DNA of 64,000 nucleotides from Mycteria americana (GCF_035582795.1 NC_134365.1:37862135-37926134); one strand, 5' to 3'; positions 22,401-35,565 are shown, numbered from the stretch's first letter. Notes: generated from the letters alone by a model not told the origin. Numbers and translations are program-made.

Positions 22401-25400
22401 ATGGCTACACTGCTAATCCAAGCCAGGGCTGGCTTGCTGTAGCTGTTCAACTGTGCCCTCAGCTTCTATTTTCAAGACAGCTAAATTCGCATTCACACTA
22501 TAGATGTTGTTTCACAGCACAACTTTTCTCATGGCAGGTGGTTTTCTAGTAAGATGACATTTTGTTCTACTGAGATGACATTTTGTTCCTAATTAACGTA
22601 TGTGGTTCTTTGCTCAGGTTAGGTGATCAAAACAAGCCCTGCCAAGAAGAAAAGAAAAAAGCATCCACAGCTTAAACACTGGGCCAGCTTTCCTAACTGT
22701 TTCAGACAATTAGTTCTGAAGCCAATGTAGAATGCATCCTTCCTTCCTGTTCCTCTTACATCTGTTAGATTATGACTATATTGCCTTCTGCAAGATCATG
22801 GACAAGGTGAGAGCACTGGAAAGCAAGCTGCTCTGGGTGATCTAAAAGGGGAGGAAGCCTCTCTGTTCTTCCTTTTCTTCCTCAATGAATTTTCATTCTT
22901 GTATAATGAAAATGAATGCTGAGCTGTTGTGTATCATCAGAGAATTTACAAGTCCAACCATGGAAAGAAGATCTTGAAAGAGGATAACCTTTGCAAGTTC
23001 AAGATCCCTTTTGGATAATGGAAAGCAGAAGACAGTAGGTGGCAATAGATGTTGGCTGAATCAGCAGAGCTCTGGAAAACCACTGGAAACAAGGTTGGCA
23101 GTATGCATCATTTAGAAGTTGGGCAAGGAGAACTGGTGGAATAGTTTGTTTATCAAATCCTGGCTTCCAGCCCTGACTTTTAGATGACCACTGCATGGTT
23201 AGGAGATGCTCCTGCTCAGCACTTGCATTCACATCCGTACAGCCCAGTGCAGGCTGCTCATCATGAGCAATAGCTTAATTTTCTTGACAGGAGCTCAGGT
23301 TCCAGAAAGCAAGCTAGAAATGGCTACATGCAGACACAAGACATGTGATGGCATATTTTGAAACTGAAGTGCCGGTTAGTCTGCATGCATGGAGACAAAG
23401 CCATTATGCACATGCGAGCGTACAACGTGACTCTGATACAGCCTGTCTCCAAGCTCTTCATGAAGGGAAAGCCAAACATTAGCACAGGCCCAAGGTAGCC
23501 TTGTGCAGTGTGAATGCAGCCGGCCCCGGCTGTGCCAGGTACAGTACAGGCCAGTAAATCATTTGACCCACGCTCAGCTTTAAGTACGGCAAAGACATTA
23601 CAGCCAGGCTGACAGGTCCTCGGTCCAGACAGAAAGCACACAGTGATGGCTTGGTGTCCTCCTGAGGCCAAAGCACTAACTAAAACTGAAGACATGATCT
23701 CTGCATCTCTCATGGCTGTTCCTAAATGGGGCATTGCAGAACTTGTCTTGTCACCAGGCCTCGGCAAGGACCACCACACAGAAAGAGCTTCAGATGCTCA
23801 GGAGGTGCCGTGGTAGGGGCCGTGTAAGTACTGCAGATACAAAGTACCTGCATTGCTCCTTGTGTTCAAAGGTTTGTTGCTTCCTCTGAACTGTTCCTCA
23901 AATGTGGAGTTTGCTTTAGTCACCTGGTTAGTGCCACCATTTCTCGGTAAATACAGCCAGCTGTGTGCTCCCTGCCCTGCCCTCTGAGGAGCAGAGCCTG
24001 TGCCGCTGTGCCCCAAGGCTTGTAATTTGTAGCCAGACACTTGGAGGACGCTTTGGGTACATCTGCATTGTCATCTCGGCTCAGAGCATCAGCTTGCAGT
24101 CAGCCAAAGCTCCCTGCTCCCTACCATGCTTTGCCTCACTCCGTGCCCTAGTCCGGAGAGAGCCAACTGCTGCTACCCTCCCTGCAACTCAGGTAGCCCA
24201 GCAGAGAGTGGCACTGGCCCATTGGTGTATTCAAGCCCCCTGGCAGGCTGGATGCACCTGGTTCTGCAGGTTTGTACCTGGTGGAGCCAGCTTAGCCTCT
24301 GCCTGCCAGGCTAGCCAGGCCGGTAAAGCAACACAGACACATTGCCCTACTCACCGTTCCTGCACCATTGAAGCAGCAATGGTGGCTGCTGCGGTGATGG
24401 ATGCAACTTAGTGCAAGTAGCAGGGGACCTCATTTGTCCCTAGAAAGTGGAACACGCTTCCTCCCCTCCCAGGGGTCCTTTGTAACACCCAGTGAGTGAA
24501 GAGGACAGGGTAGGTGTGTGGTGGGACAGATACAGGCCAGAATGGGTCAGAAGAGGGATTGAACTGACTTTCCAGACCTGGTGACTTGGACTTACCACAT
24601 ACCTGGACAGTACGAATGGCAGGTGTGTGCCTGTGGTGCAAATACCCATCAAAAGGGAAAATACACAGTGGGGAGGGCAGCACAGGAGAAAAGTGAAGCC
24701 TGCTCTTGGGACGAAGAAGAACTGTTCTTCATCTAACTCTGGAGTGTCTCCTCAAAGGGTTTTTTTTTCTTTAATTCCTCCCACTGCAGAGGGAAGTTAT
24801 TAAAATATGAAAAGATGCTGGGATAAAGCACATACATCACTGCGTGCTCAGTTAAAAAAATCTATACTAATATCCTAATGAACTTTTAGCTAAGGCACAG
24901 CAGCCTCTTCTTCTCACCTGGTACTGTGAGGAAAATTATCTTATTTGTCCTCACAGTATGAGTCATCTACAAAAAAGGAGCTTATTGCGTATGTTTGCCA
25001 TAATTAATGACACCCACATAAAATGAGACTTTCGCCCCCTCTGTGAGCTAAAGCTTAACTTGCAGAAGGATCCTTTTGAACACAGTGGCACTAAACTTAT
25101 CAGTGGCTGAGCACAAAGCATTTTCATCTCACTTTGAAGCTGTTTATGAGGGTCTTGCAGTAGCAGAGAATGAAGTTACCTTTCTCTCCTACGTGCCCCT
25201 CCATTACAAGTTCCCCAAGGATCATAGAGAAGCAAGAAAAATAATAAATATTAATTTCAAAAAGTTTAGTTAACACTTGCGCATGAAGATGTTCAGTGGG
25301 TTTATGCAAAAGCACATTGGAGACTTTGCTGTGTTTCTGTACATAAACCCCAGAATATCACCCACTCAGAAAGAGTCACATCTGTCTCTTTCTCTAAATT

Positions 25401-27309
25401 GTACTGCAAGACCTTATTCCTCCTCTACTTCATCTTTTTATCATCAGACAGCTTTAAATAACCCTTCATCTTGAGAAAATTACAGGGTACAGTGGACTAA
25501 ATATGACATGCAATAATCCTTAACAACTTTGTCATAGGACTATGGGTAAAGCTGCCTCTTTTTAATTATTTTTATACCTTGCGGAATTCCTTCTTTAAAG
25601 CGTATGTGTTGTCTTCTTCATTAAAGTTAGTAACCAAGCTGAATCACATTTCTTTTTCTAGTCATATATTATGCAAAATAGATTTTTTAAGATGTGACTT
25701 TACCTCCCATTTGATGCCTCACCTGCCTGGGTTCGGTCCAAGTGCCCGAGCAGTACAACCATCTACTTATTCTCTGCTTTCTTCCCAAAGTCACCTCTAA
25801 TTTCCTCTTTTTGAGGACTAAAAAATGGAACAAAATTATAGGTTTCTTATTACTTTCAGTAATAAAGGACTTCCAGTTTTCATCATCTAAGCCACTTTTC
25901 ATGGCACTGCAAAATTGCAGACAGAGCGGTATTTTGACCTGGGCCTCCATGACATGCCTACTCCCACCACCGTCACCCCCATCCTTACCCATGAGGTGGC
26001 TGCTCAGGCAATGGAGCCTCCTGATGTCCCCAGCTGGAATCCAGCTGTTTGGCATCCAGCCCTTCGCTCTTCCAGCTCCCAAACACACAGGAGCCCTGTC
26101 CCTGGCTGATGGTCACAGGGCCACCAGTGCCACTGGCCCCAGGCTCCCAGCGTTTGGGGGAGCAGGGGTCTGAAGATATGGCACGTCTGAGCGACAGGTC
26201 AGGCTACAGGCAGGAATCCAGAGGGATAGAGAGATTGTCTCTGGCTTGGTGACAGGGTAATTTGTTGGAGGACAGTGTGACAGGAAGGTTTAAGGGGAAC
26301 GGGACAGTTGCAAAAGCCCTAGAGGCGCAGCAAAGTGGGGACTGAACTCTCTCTGTCTATGGGGCAGAGTGCCAGTGCCAAGAGCGGTGGAAGTCCCACT
26401 CGTGGGCTCTGCTCCTCAACAGGGTGGTGTCAGGGGGAAAGAAGGGAGATGGATCAGAGCTACGAGAGCTACCTCTTGCCTTCTTCTCCTGGTCACCCCA
26501 GGAGCTACACAGCTTTACCTCCATACAGCAGTGAGGAAGTGCGGTGCTGGGAAGACAGGAGCCTGTGTCCCACTTCTTATTTGGTCCCATCTCACCCACC
26601 AGGAATCCATCTTGAAAAACAAGAATTAAAAAGTCTTACTTCTTAGTCTGATATAAGATGAAAGAAAAGATATTTTTTGGCTGGCATATAAGAGTTGGGC
26701 TTTGAAAACATTTGAACAATTCTGAAGACCAACATGAAAATTGTAGTGCTGTGGCAAGACACAGCAACCGAGGATGAGATGAGTCCTCAGGTAACTGAAC
26801 TGAAGCTAAACAGAACAAGAGCCCTGATCCAGCAAAGACACCTCACATGGGTGCTGCAGTCCCCATGTTCTATTCTGACAATGAGGTTTGGCTGGGATGT
26901 TGTGATTACCATTTAATGTCTGGTTTAATATCTTAGTGAATAAGCTACTGACAGCATAGCTGCAGGGGGAAAATATGTTTTTCCCAGCAAAGAGAATACA
27001 GAACATTGGTAAGTAGAGAACTATTCTCACCAGAACATAATTTTCTCTTCACCTTTGAGCCTGCTTTCTGTAAAAGGCATTAGCTTCATACTCCCTTGGC
27101 AAAGTCAACTGCAACAAACATCCACAGTTTGAGCTCTGCAATATATGAACTTTGAAATGTTCATTTTCGGAATAGTTATTCCACACTCATGTTAAAATTT
27201 CAGTTGCCATGCTAAAAAAAGGTTAATGAGATTTCTGGCAGTGAGAGAACCATCTCAGATAAAATGCTTTCTAAACATTAGATATAGACTTAATTGTATT
27301 TGTTTCTAG

Positions 27310-27355
27310 AAAGGAATATCAAGTGAGAGTACCTGCCCTTTCTTCCCAGTTCAAG
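27310..27355 (+). other. Exon-like 46-nt segment with consensus splice sites
   Basis: The segment is preceded by a T-rich tract and TTTCTAG (ending 27309) and followed by the strong donor GTAAGTTG at 27356. One frame is open through it. It is not homologous to any exon I know and lies between the two genes, so it could be an exon of an unannotated noncoding transcript or a chance match. Confidence 0.2.
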
Positions 27356-27500
27356 GTAAGTTGTAGCCACTCTTTCAGAGAGTTTCTGCATTGACTCATC
27401 TCAAGTTAACATACAAACTGCTAAAAAGAAAAGTGACAGGTTTTTTTTCACTATCTCTGGCTTTTTTGAAGAGCTAATGGAAGACAAGCTGGTTGAAATT

Positions 27501-27521
27501 CTGTTTGCCTGAGGCAAACAG
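27501..27521. promoter_or_regulatory. Palindromic AP-2-like site
   Basis: A perfect 9-bp inverted repeat, CTGTTTGCC and GGCAAACAG around TGA, contains GCCTGAGGC, which fits the TFAP2 consensus including the flanking TG and CA. It may be a regulatory site or a chance short palindrome; nothing else proves a function. Confidence 0.3.
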
Positions 27522-30232
27522 TGTTTTTGATGTGTGAGTAAGGTATTATTAGGTTTTTTTCATCATAGTAAACATAGGACAAGTAGGACTGTGTGCCTAG
27601 GCTTGTAAATTTTCATGACAGCTTTGCATACTGGAATGATTCATGTAATGAAATAATGCTGGAAGTTAATAAAAGAAACACAGCTTCTCCCATCATCCAG
27701 AAACTCACCAAGATACAGAATCCTAAAGCTTCTTGAAGTCAGTAAAATGATGCCAAGTGATTTCAGCACCTTTGGAACATACACATAAAGACCAATTCAA
27801 ATTTTCCTTCCACGTTGGTACCTGCTTTGGTACCTGCGTGGTGACTTATCCAGGGCATTGTTCTAACAGAAGGTAAGTAAAATACCTGCTTAACACTAAA
27901 GATAGAAGAATCACTCCTGTGTTTCATTAGCAAAGTAATGAAAATCCAGGAAAAGAGATGGTCTAGCTCTAAATACCAATCTGGGCACAGTCCTGTCCTA
28001 GAAGAGGACTAAACAGTCGGCCAGATACCTAACCTTGCTGTGTACACACTTGTCTGCTTGACCTAACCATCCCCTCCATTCCTGCTTTTGGGCACGCAGA
28101 GGATCAGGCTCATCTGAGCAGCAAAACAACTGTTCTGGACCTGTTATTAAACAGATCCAGAAAACAAAGGCTGCTTAGCCAGAGAAAGAAGAAAAGGAAA
28201 CAAAGGGTTTAATGTCTACATTTTTTACAATGAGCTCAAACTTAAGCACTGCAGGGCTTAGTGTTGGATGTCTGCGCCCCAAAACCGAGTCCAGGAGCCT
28301 GCGCTACAGCTTCATATTGGATGCACAGAAGTAGTCAGGCATCCCATTTCCTCCTGGCTACTATTATGTTGGCCTGCTTACGCATCGGTTTTATAGCTCT
28401 CCATCCTGATATAATTCTTTCTCCCCCATGCGCTGCATAGCTTCATACCTGACTTTGTACAAACTTGGGAGACGCCCGACACAAGCCTTGGGACTCTGTT
28501 TTGCATGCCAAATACCTAAAGGCCAGTACATCATCTGACTCACCAGAAGTCCTCCGTTGAATTCAGCCAAAGGAAGTAGCAGTTTAAATCCATCAAAGAG
28601 AAAATTGGACCTGAGAAGAAAAGGAAAATTTTAATTGCATGGATAAATGTCAATATGCTGTGGGGCATTTTGGGAAGGTGCAGCTGCAGTTGCTGGTGTT
28701 CTTGAGGAGTCGGCAAAAGCTGCAGCTCTGCAAAGTGAACCTGATTTGACTTGTTCCCTGCGGCTCCCAGAATTGAGTCATACTGTTCGGTACGTCCAGC
28801 TTTGGTACAAAACCTGTTCATTACATCACCTCCAGATCAACTATGCAAGTAAAATGGATCTGGCACACATTTTTAACTTGCAATGATTGTCTTTGCCAAC
28901 TTCTCCTAATTAGTGCAGATTCTCTCCATGACCTATTTTCAGGAGCTGAGCAGTTCAGTCAGGCCTGGCTGATAAGAGCCAGTGCTTTTACTTCCTCAAA
29001 ATAATGAAAAGCTCATCTGTAACTTCAAATTTCCCTTTAGCTGCTGCAAAAAGGTTATAGGTACAAAACAGGCCACTTATTTTCAAGGTTAAACCTTGGA
29101 AGTCCTTCAAGTCCTTCAAGTCCTCAGCACTGCAGACATTTTTAATCAGAGAATCTCTTCTCTACTTCATCTCCACATCACTCTATCTATATAAAGCAGA
29201 TGTGACTCCCCCACCTTAATTCCTCACCAGACTGCAGAGTAAGACTTGCTCTCATTTCTTTCTCTTGTGGTCCTGCCTGTTTGTTCTTCAGTAAATCTAT
29301 TATCCTACCTGAACAGCCACACAGTTTAAGAGGTGGAGCAGAGACTACTTCCCTGGAGGTCATTGCCTGTAGTCTAGCGGGCAGGACACTTTCTTGGGCA
29401 GTAAGAGATGTGGCTGTGAATCCCCCGGCTACGGCAGGTATGCTTTCTGAGGGAGTACTCTAACCTGTAGGCAGCTACACAGTGGAAAAGACTGGACTAT
29501 GCCCCATTCTTTAAAAGAATAACTGTAGGTATCAGACGCTGTCTGCCCCGTGTGGCCAAGACACTTGCTCCCACGCTGCAGAGCTGAGGAGGGATTCCAG
29601 GCTTACTCGCAAGCCCGTGTCTCCTGGCCCACACAAGGCAGCTCCCACACAGCACACAGGATTTTCTGGGCAGTCACTTCTCCCCACACAGTATAAAAGA
29701 GAAGTGAACAGCTAAGACTGCATTTGGCATTAGGCACTGCAGTGCTTCATTTGTAGGGACTAAAATCTTAGGGCCAATTCGATGTATCTAGTAGACAACC
29801 TCTGAAGTGCGCTGATAAGCCTATATCAGTCCTTCACAGTTCTCTTTATGAAGAGATATAAAGTCCTCCCAGTCTAACACAATTTCAAACCAAAGCAAGA
29901 AACTCTCCAACAAAATAAAATCTTGTGCTAGATGGTTCTGTCCTGCTCTGTCCTGACTGCTCAGATGCATCAGCTGCCGGTCCCCCAGCTCCCTGTGACT
30001 GCTCGGGAGCTGCCCATAAGGCTCTAGATTTAAGAACTGGCTCTTCTCTCTGCTCCGCAGGCTGAACTTGCCAACTTCTGAGTCATGTCCTATTGCCATG
30101 GGGTTGGGTTTTGAGATTGATTTTTTTTTTCTTTGTAGGTACTTTCAAGTTAGCTGAGAAGGTTTAGGGGAAGGGAGGAGGGAGAGACAGAGAGTAATTG
30201 AGTCTTCTGATTAGATTCCCTTCACTATATGT
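27522..30232. other. Intergenic, no gene seen
   Basis: No gene is supported. A small triplication of an AGTCCTTCA unit lies at about 29099-29124. Open frames such as 28540-28886 are mirrored on both strands. Confidence 0.5.
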
Positions 30233-30411
30233 TTCACAGAATCACAGAACAGTTGAGGTTGGAAGGCACCTCTGGAGGTCATCTGGTCCAACCACCCTGC
30301 TCAAGCAGAGCCACCTACAGCCGGTTTCCCAGGACCATGTCCAGATGGCTTTTGAGTATCTTCAAGGATGGAGACTCCACAACCTCCCTGGGCAACCTGT
30401 GCCAGTGCTGA
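30233..30411 (-). mobile_element. CR1 LINE, 5'-truncated 3' end
   Basis: The + strand starts with CACAGAATCACAGAACAG and continues GAGGTTGGAAGGCACC, CATCTGGTCCAACC and CCACAACCTCCCTGGGCAACC. This is the reverse complement of the avian CR1 3' end, with its short AGAATCACAG terminal repeat at the left. Only about 180 bp remain, as expected for CR1, which is usually 5' truncated. It encodes no protein. Confidence 0.92.
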
Positions 30412-30790
30412 GTTTAATAATGTCTATGTTCATATTCATAGTAAGTTTAGCGCATTTCTTACATTTTTATAAAATTAGGTGAGGACTCCATACACATAGA
30501 AGAAAAAAAAGTGTAATATGAAATTAGTGTTCAAAATTCAGAGTATGAAGCAATAGTGCCTGAGAAAATCTGGCCTTTGTTCTCATGTAACCATACAGTG
30601 AAAAAGCTCTACAGAGCTGAGTATGATATGAGGGAGTACTATTAACGCCATCCTCTCAGATGATCTTCCAGGGCTATTTTCTTAGAAGGAGTGATCTAGC
30701 ACTCAGTTATTTCTTGAGGTTCCTTAATAGGCAATTAGGTGTAAAAACACCAAAAAAGCACAATCTGAATAGGGACTTGGGGCTACATAT
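30412..30790. other. Intergenic, no feature seen
   Basis: This is AT-rich sequence between a CR1 tail and a microsatellite. I see nothing in it. Confidence 0.6.
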
Positions 30791-30857
30791 AAAAATAAAT
30801 AAAATAAAATAAAATAAAATAAAATAAAATAAAATAAAATAAAATAAAATAAAATAA
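30791..30857. repeat. (AAAAT)n microsatellite
   Basis: About eleven perfect AAAAT units (30801-30855) follow a short imperfect start. The lack of interruptions suggests it is still length-variable. Confidence 0.95.
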
Positions 30858-31184
30858 GGTTTTGATAAAATATAGAAATAAGGTAGAACTGAATACCTAT
30901 GTCCAAGAATTCAATTCAAAGACCTCTGCAGCAGCTGGTTTGTTATGCAAGAGGCACCTTACCTCACTAGAAACTTGCCCATGCAACTTGAAAATTCTTG
31001 TTTGGTGTAGCTGGATTTCCACATGTATCTGGGATTTCTTACCTATGAGCAACTAAGCATCTCCTTAAGTCTCTTAGAAGGTCCAGTCCAAAAGGCTGTC
31101 TCAGTTTATTTAAGACCCTCAAATAGGCAGGAGTCCACAAAGCAGAGATGTGAAATCGTGACACCCTTTCTGTCACCCACCTTC

Positions 31185-31240
31185 TGGTTAGAGTATTCAC
31201 CCCTAACATAGGAGAGCTATTCCTAATTCACTCCATTGAA
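31185..31240 (+). repeat. Possible ancient SINE fragment
   Basis: The phrase CTGGTTAGAGTATTCACCCC, followed by CATAGGAGAGC, resembles the head of the same old amniote SINE type noted at 54405-54462. It is short and diverged. Confidence 0.3.
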
Positions 31241-32049
31241 GTGGGCTTGACTAGAGGGGTGACTCCCACACTGCAGGGTGTCCCAGACAGTGTCCTTCAG
31301 CAAATTGTTGACACCTTCCTGGCTGAAGCTGGGCCTGCAATGTTTCATGAGATTTACAATTTCTTCTCTGCATATGTTCTTCACAGAGGCTAGTGCACTG
31401 AAGACCATGGATTAGAGTGTGCATCAGAGCTGTGATTTTTAAGTGTTTTACTACTATGTTCCACTCTCAGTCTTTTCAAGCTACAGTGCAGTAGTTACAG
31501 TTTACAGAAACCTGGAAATATAGTATATATTGGATCTAACTTTCTGGGTGTACTTAGCTTACCTAAATCCAGATTAAGTATGTTGTAAACTGCTGATATG
31601 TGCCAAGACGGTCTGCATACTAGTGGCTTTCCTTACACAGGGTAGAGATCCAAGCCATAGGAGAGCAAAATAGCCCCAATTTCTTGTCTCTGTGGGTACA
31701 GAGATGTAAGCACAATCTGATAGAGAAAAAAGAAGGAGCCGCATTCCCTGACTGCGTGAAGGATGCTTTATAAATCCTGTAAATCCTGAAATATTCAAGG
31801 AAAAGAAAACAGCTTCTGCATAATTACCCTTGTACTCCAATACTGTGATGTGTGCTTAGGAACAACACCAGAAGCACAGAGTGCTTGATTAAGGCAAGGC
31901 ATATTGGCGATTGCAAAAGGAGCTTTATTTTTTTAATAAATGTCGTTTTTAAAGCGATCAGGCAGAGTCGGTGTTCTTAATTCTGTGGTCATGCAGTATC
32001 ACAGGGACATAATTAAAAACACTTACTTTGCCGAGCTGGGAGACATGCA

Positions 32050-32062
32050 GTTGCCAGGCAAC
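32050..32062. promoter_or_regulatory. RFX-type X-box palindrome
   Basis: GTTGCCAGGCAAC is a perfect inverted repeat that fits the RFX family X-box (GTTGC, two or three central bases, GCAAC). RFX factors drive ciliary and neural genes. The site is 10 kb upstream of the SRGAP1 start, so a role as an enhancer element is possible but inferred. Confidence 0.35.
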
Positions 32063-33099
32063 ATCTTATGTACCTGAGACCATATAACAATGCAGGTGAT
32101 TTATGTAGTGCTGCTCTTGTGGCTCCAGAGGCTGATACCATTGTACCTAATGCAGATTCTCATAGGCTGAGCCACCACCTAGCTATAACCATCATGCTGA
32201 GTCTATTCCTTGGTTTGCCAGCACCATCCATCAGCTGCAAGCCCATTTTTAAACCTACAGCTTGAATCACTACTTAATATAGTCAAGTAATGTAAGCAGA
32301 AGTTGGTTGGAAAGGAGCAGTAATGAAGTGCATTAAACTCCATTAATTACTTTTCTTCTCATATCAAATTATCTATCTAATAATATTAAATTACCAATCT
32401 CAAAATTATTAATATAGGTGGTGGTTTTTACTGTATTTGGGAAAATTAAGGTATTTATAAAATGCAGATGTCACAAGGCGTCATCTCTCCAGAAGCCACA
32501 AAGATTTCTGGGATATGAAAGTCACATAAAAAAATTACACTCAGAATTAGAAATATCAGAGATCTCCCAAAATAATTGTTCTCTGTTTTCAGGTTCTTGG
32601 AAAGAAAGAACCCATTCCCATTCTGGATCTGTTACTTAGCCTGGGCTAGACTTTGTCATTCATGTGGACGTGGCTTACATCTGCTGTCACTTGAAAACCC
32701 ATAAAAGGAGGCATCAGCTCCTGTAGAGGTTCAAATATACCAGTAATCTGTGTTATGAAAGCAAACCTACACCAACTCACGTATGTGCAAACGAATGACA
32801 TGTATTTTGTGTTGTATCTGTTGCAGTTATTTGATGTTGGAGAATGATATTTGCAGGATGTTAATATAGGAAACTTTCCTTATCCTAGTACATCTCAGAC
32901 CTTGTGGCTTCATAAGCCATGCCACCCTACTCAACACAAACAGATGTATTTACGTGGTAGTCAATAAGAAATAACTGTTTGGAGTCTGTATGAAAACCTG
33001 ATCCGTGCAGGTTAATTTTCTCAGATTTTATACAAAGCTTTGGTTCAAATATTATTATGTCAAAAGGAGAGAAGGGAGAATCAGCTACTGTATTCAGGC

Positions 33100-33120
33100 A
33101 AAAAAAAAAAAAAAAAAAAA
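33100..33120. repeat. Poly-A run (21 A)
   Basis: This is an uninterrupted homopolymer. The sequence to its left is not recognisable as a retroposed transcript, so I do not call a processed pseudogene. Confidence 0.85.
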
Positions 33121-34169
33121 GTGGTTTGAATATTTTCTTTTTGAGGTTTGGAAGCTTTGGGTTGGTGTCTGCAGAAGCCTCCTCCTGGCAGTAGTCTGCT
33201 GCCTGCATCTTCCCACAGGAGGGAGCTGTGACATCTGAAATACATCAACAGCCTCGGCGGGAAACTGCCCTGCAGGCCCCCAGGAAGGATTTTTCGATCT
33301 TTCTTTCATAGTTTTGAACACTACGGATCATCTTAAACAGCTATTGTCAGTTACATTAAGTCTTAGGTCAAAATAAATTTTTGAAGCAGTTGGTGTTAAC
33401 AGAAAGCTTTTGGTTATATGCGCGCGTATGAGAAACAGAGAAATGAGTCTATAAAAACCATTATTCACTTGGAGACAAGTATTTGTGTGTAGTTTGCAAT
33501 ATTGGCACACCCAATTATTGTGACATTGGGCTGCTGAACAGAAATAACAGAAGCTAAGACTAAGAAAAGTGCAAACAAATGCCAAAAATGAAAGGAAAAA
33601 TTGCTCTTAAACTCCTTACTGATTTTCTTCCATGCGGGACACGTCTTCTTGGACACCGGAACAAAAGCTTAAAAGCTTTACTTTGAAGCCACAGTTGTGA
33701 GGCTAAGATCATTATATTCTACCTCTGAACTACTGTGTGTCTCCTGTTGGGGAGAACCAGCAGCCCAAGTGTGCAGAGAGGGTCAGCTGCGCCCTGAGGA
33801 TATGACAGAAAACTGGGTCCAATGAATGAGGGGGTACCCACAGCCCCTCCTGCCTCCTGGCCCCCAGAGAGTCCCCTCCTCCACAGCAGGCACTTGGGCA
33901 GTGCCTGAGGAATCATAGGCACCTCAAAATTCACCCAACCCCCCCCATGCTAGATGAAGACCCTCTGACAATAAGAAAAGCCAAGGACCGAGAAATGTCT
34001 GAAGATTCCCTCCTGCTCAGGGCTACGTGTTTACACAGAGTTTTGAGGGAGACTGCAGCAAGGACCACCTTCCCTTTAGAGAATAACAAGTATCAAGTCT
34101 TTAAAAGAACAATGTTCAGGTCACCCTCTCCTTTTAAAACTAACGGCAGGAGAAGAACATCGTGACGCC

Positions 34170-34260
34170 CTTTAACACAGGGGAGCAGCAGCTCGAGAAG
34201 CAGGAGGTCTGGATTCAATTCCTTCTGCAGCCTGAAACCATTCCAGCTGCCACCACCCAG
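34170..34260 (+). repeat. Possible MIR-like SINE head
   Basis: AAGCAGGAGGTCTGGATTCA with ATTCCTTCTGCAG following is similar in layout to a tRNA-derived SINE head with a B-box remnant (GGATTCAATTCC). Support is weak. Confidence 0.3.
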
Positions 34261-35502
34261 CTCACCCTAGAGAGCTCCTGGGCCACACTAGCAGCTGGGT
34301 TTTTGGGTGATGTTAAACTGGTACTAAGCAAAACGTAGAAATACCAGGTCTCCCTAGGCCCAGCTTGGTGCCTGTATCCCTTTCTACCTCCATTTGCACA
34401 GGTATCACCACCTTTACCCATCTGAGACTCCTCCCGTATGATTCTAGTTTGTCTTTTTGCAACAGCGAAGGCAAAAGTAACTGGGGGAAAAAAGAACTCA
34501 GGAAAGCAGCGCGTCACTGCCATCAATAATCAAAAGAGAAAATGCTACAGAAATAGCCCTTCTTTTTCCACTCCTGTTTCTCTCCGCGTATGCCTTGCTC
34601 TGGGGCAAGGGCTCAGCCAGAGGGTGGGCCAAGGGGCTAAATCAGAGAAACGGCAGTGTGCTGGGTAGACCATTAATAGCAAGGCACTTTTTTAGCCTGA
34701 TAGGCTGCAGCTGTTCCCACCCCTCCAGCCCACACTAATGAATAAGCAGACTAGCTAGATGTTTCTGTGAAAATGAACAAGGCTGACATTTGAAGTGTCA
34801 TTGCTGGGCTTCAAAATTAATGCCCTTTTGAGATAAATGAGGGTGATTTGCAACCTTTAATCTACTGGCACAGCCTGAAGCAGCCCAGAAAGCTGAGATT
34901 CTGCAAAATCTGGATGGTCCGTGAAGGCCATATAAGGACAGCAAGACCAGGAGTGGTGTTCTCCTGTCTGAGTTCTGAGGGTATAATCCAGCAGCCTTAT
35001 TCATACAAGCATTCTAGTTAAAGTCAGATAACAGCAGCACGATGAAGTACATAGGACTGATTTTTAAAAATACAATGTTCTTACTTCTCTGATGCTGCTT
35101 CAAGCAGTTTCTTCCCCTTTTAAATTTAACCCAACTTCTAATGTTCTCCACTCAAAACCATTAGCGTGAGAAGGTCAGGAGTAATGAAGCAGCAGAAGTA
35201 TTTCACTTTTAGCTGAGAACTGATGCAACAAACATAAACAATGCAAACGGAACATCTAAAACCAAAAGCTAATTATCAGAGTTGCAATTATCTACTCATC
35301 AAAGACTCGAATTACCACAAACATGGCCCCTTAGGCTCACTTGGAAGACTTCTCTCAAACACACCGGTGTTCCCCCACCAGGCTTGGAAAGAAAAGCTAA
35401 ACCAAAAACCATCCTAGTGCTTCTCTGGACAATACAGCTGTTAAATTTAAGAAGTAAGATAAAGATCCAGAATAATGCTATCATATGTAAGCTGGCAGGT
35501 GT

Positions 35503-35565
35503 AAGGCACATGCAGTTGCCTAAATTTAGGTCTGTGAAGCTTACAAATTAGACATTCAGCTCATT
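35503..35565 (+). repeat. Dispersed repeat pair B, copy B1
   Basis: This copy shares AGTTGCCTAAATTTAGGT, a TGTGAAGCT-ACAAA block and GACA-TCAG with copy B2 at 36704-36768 in the same orientation. It includes the palindrome CCTAAATTTAGG, a phrase I associate with old amniote interspersed repeats. Confidence 0.55.

Larger units (their letters stand above)
20721..27309. other. Intergenic, no gene seen
   Basis: No gene is supported. The stretch holds an AT-rich simple patch (21262-21335), a possible SINE fragment (22321-22400) and a short duplicated GATGACATTTTGTTC phrase at about 22553-22590. Open frames at 23324-24683 and 25687-26646 occur on both strands of GC-richer sequence and show no domain or splice structure. 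Confidence 0.5.
30858..35502. other. Intergenic, no gene seen
   Basis: No gene is supported. The stretch holds two possible SINE fragments, an RFX-like palindrome (32050-32062) and a 21-A run at 33100-33120. The part around 31900-32300 is rich in homeodomain-like TAATTA motifs and has few signs of decay, so it is a candidate conserved noncoding element, which cannot be confirmed here. Confidence 0.5.

Noticed and set aside
33005-33240. Sequence ending in 21 A considered as a processed pseudogene tail
   Set aside because: The sequence to the left of the A run resembles no transcript I recognise, and no flanking duplication was found.
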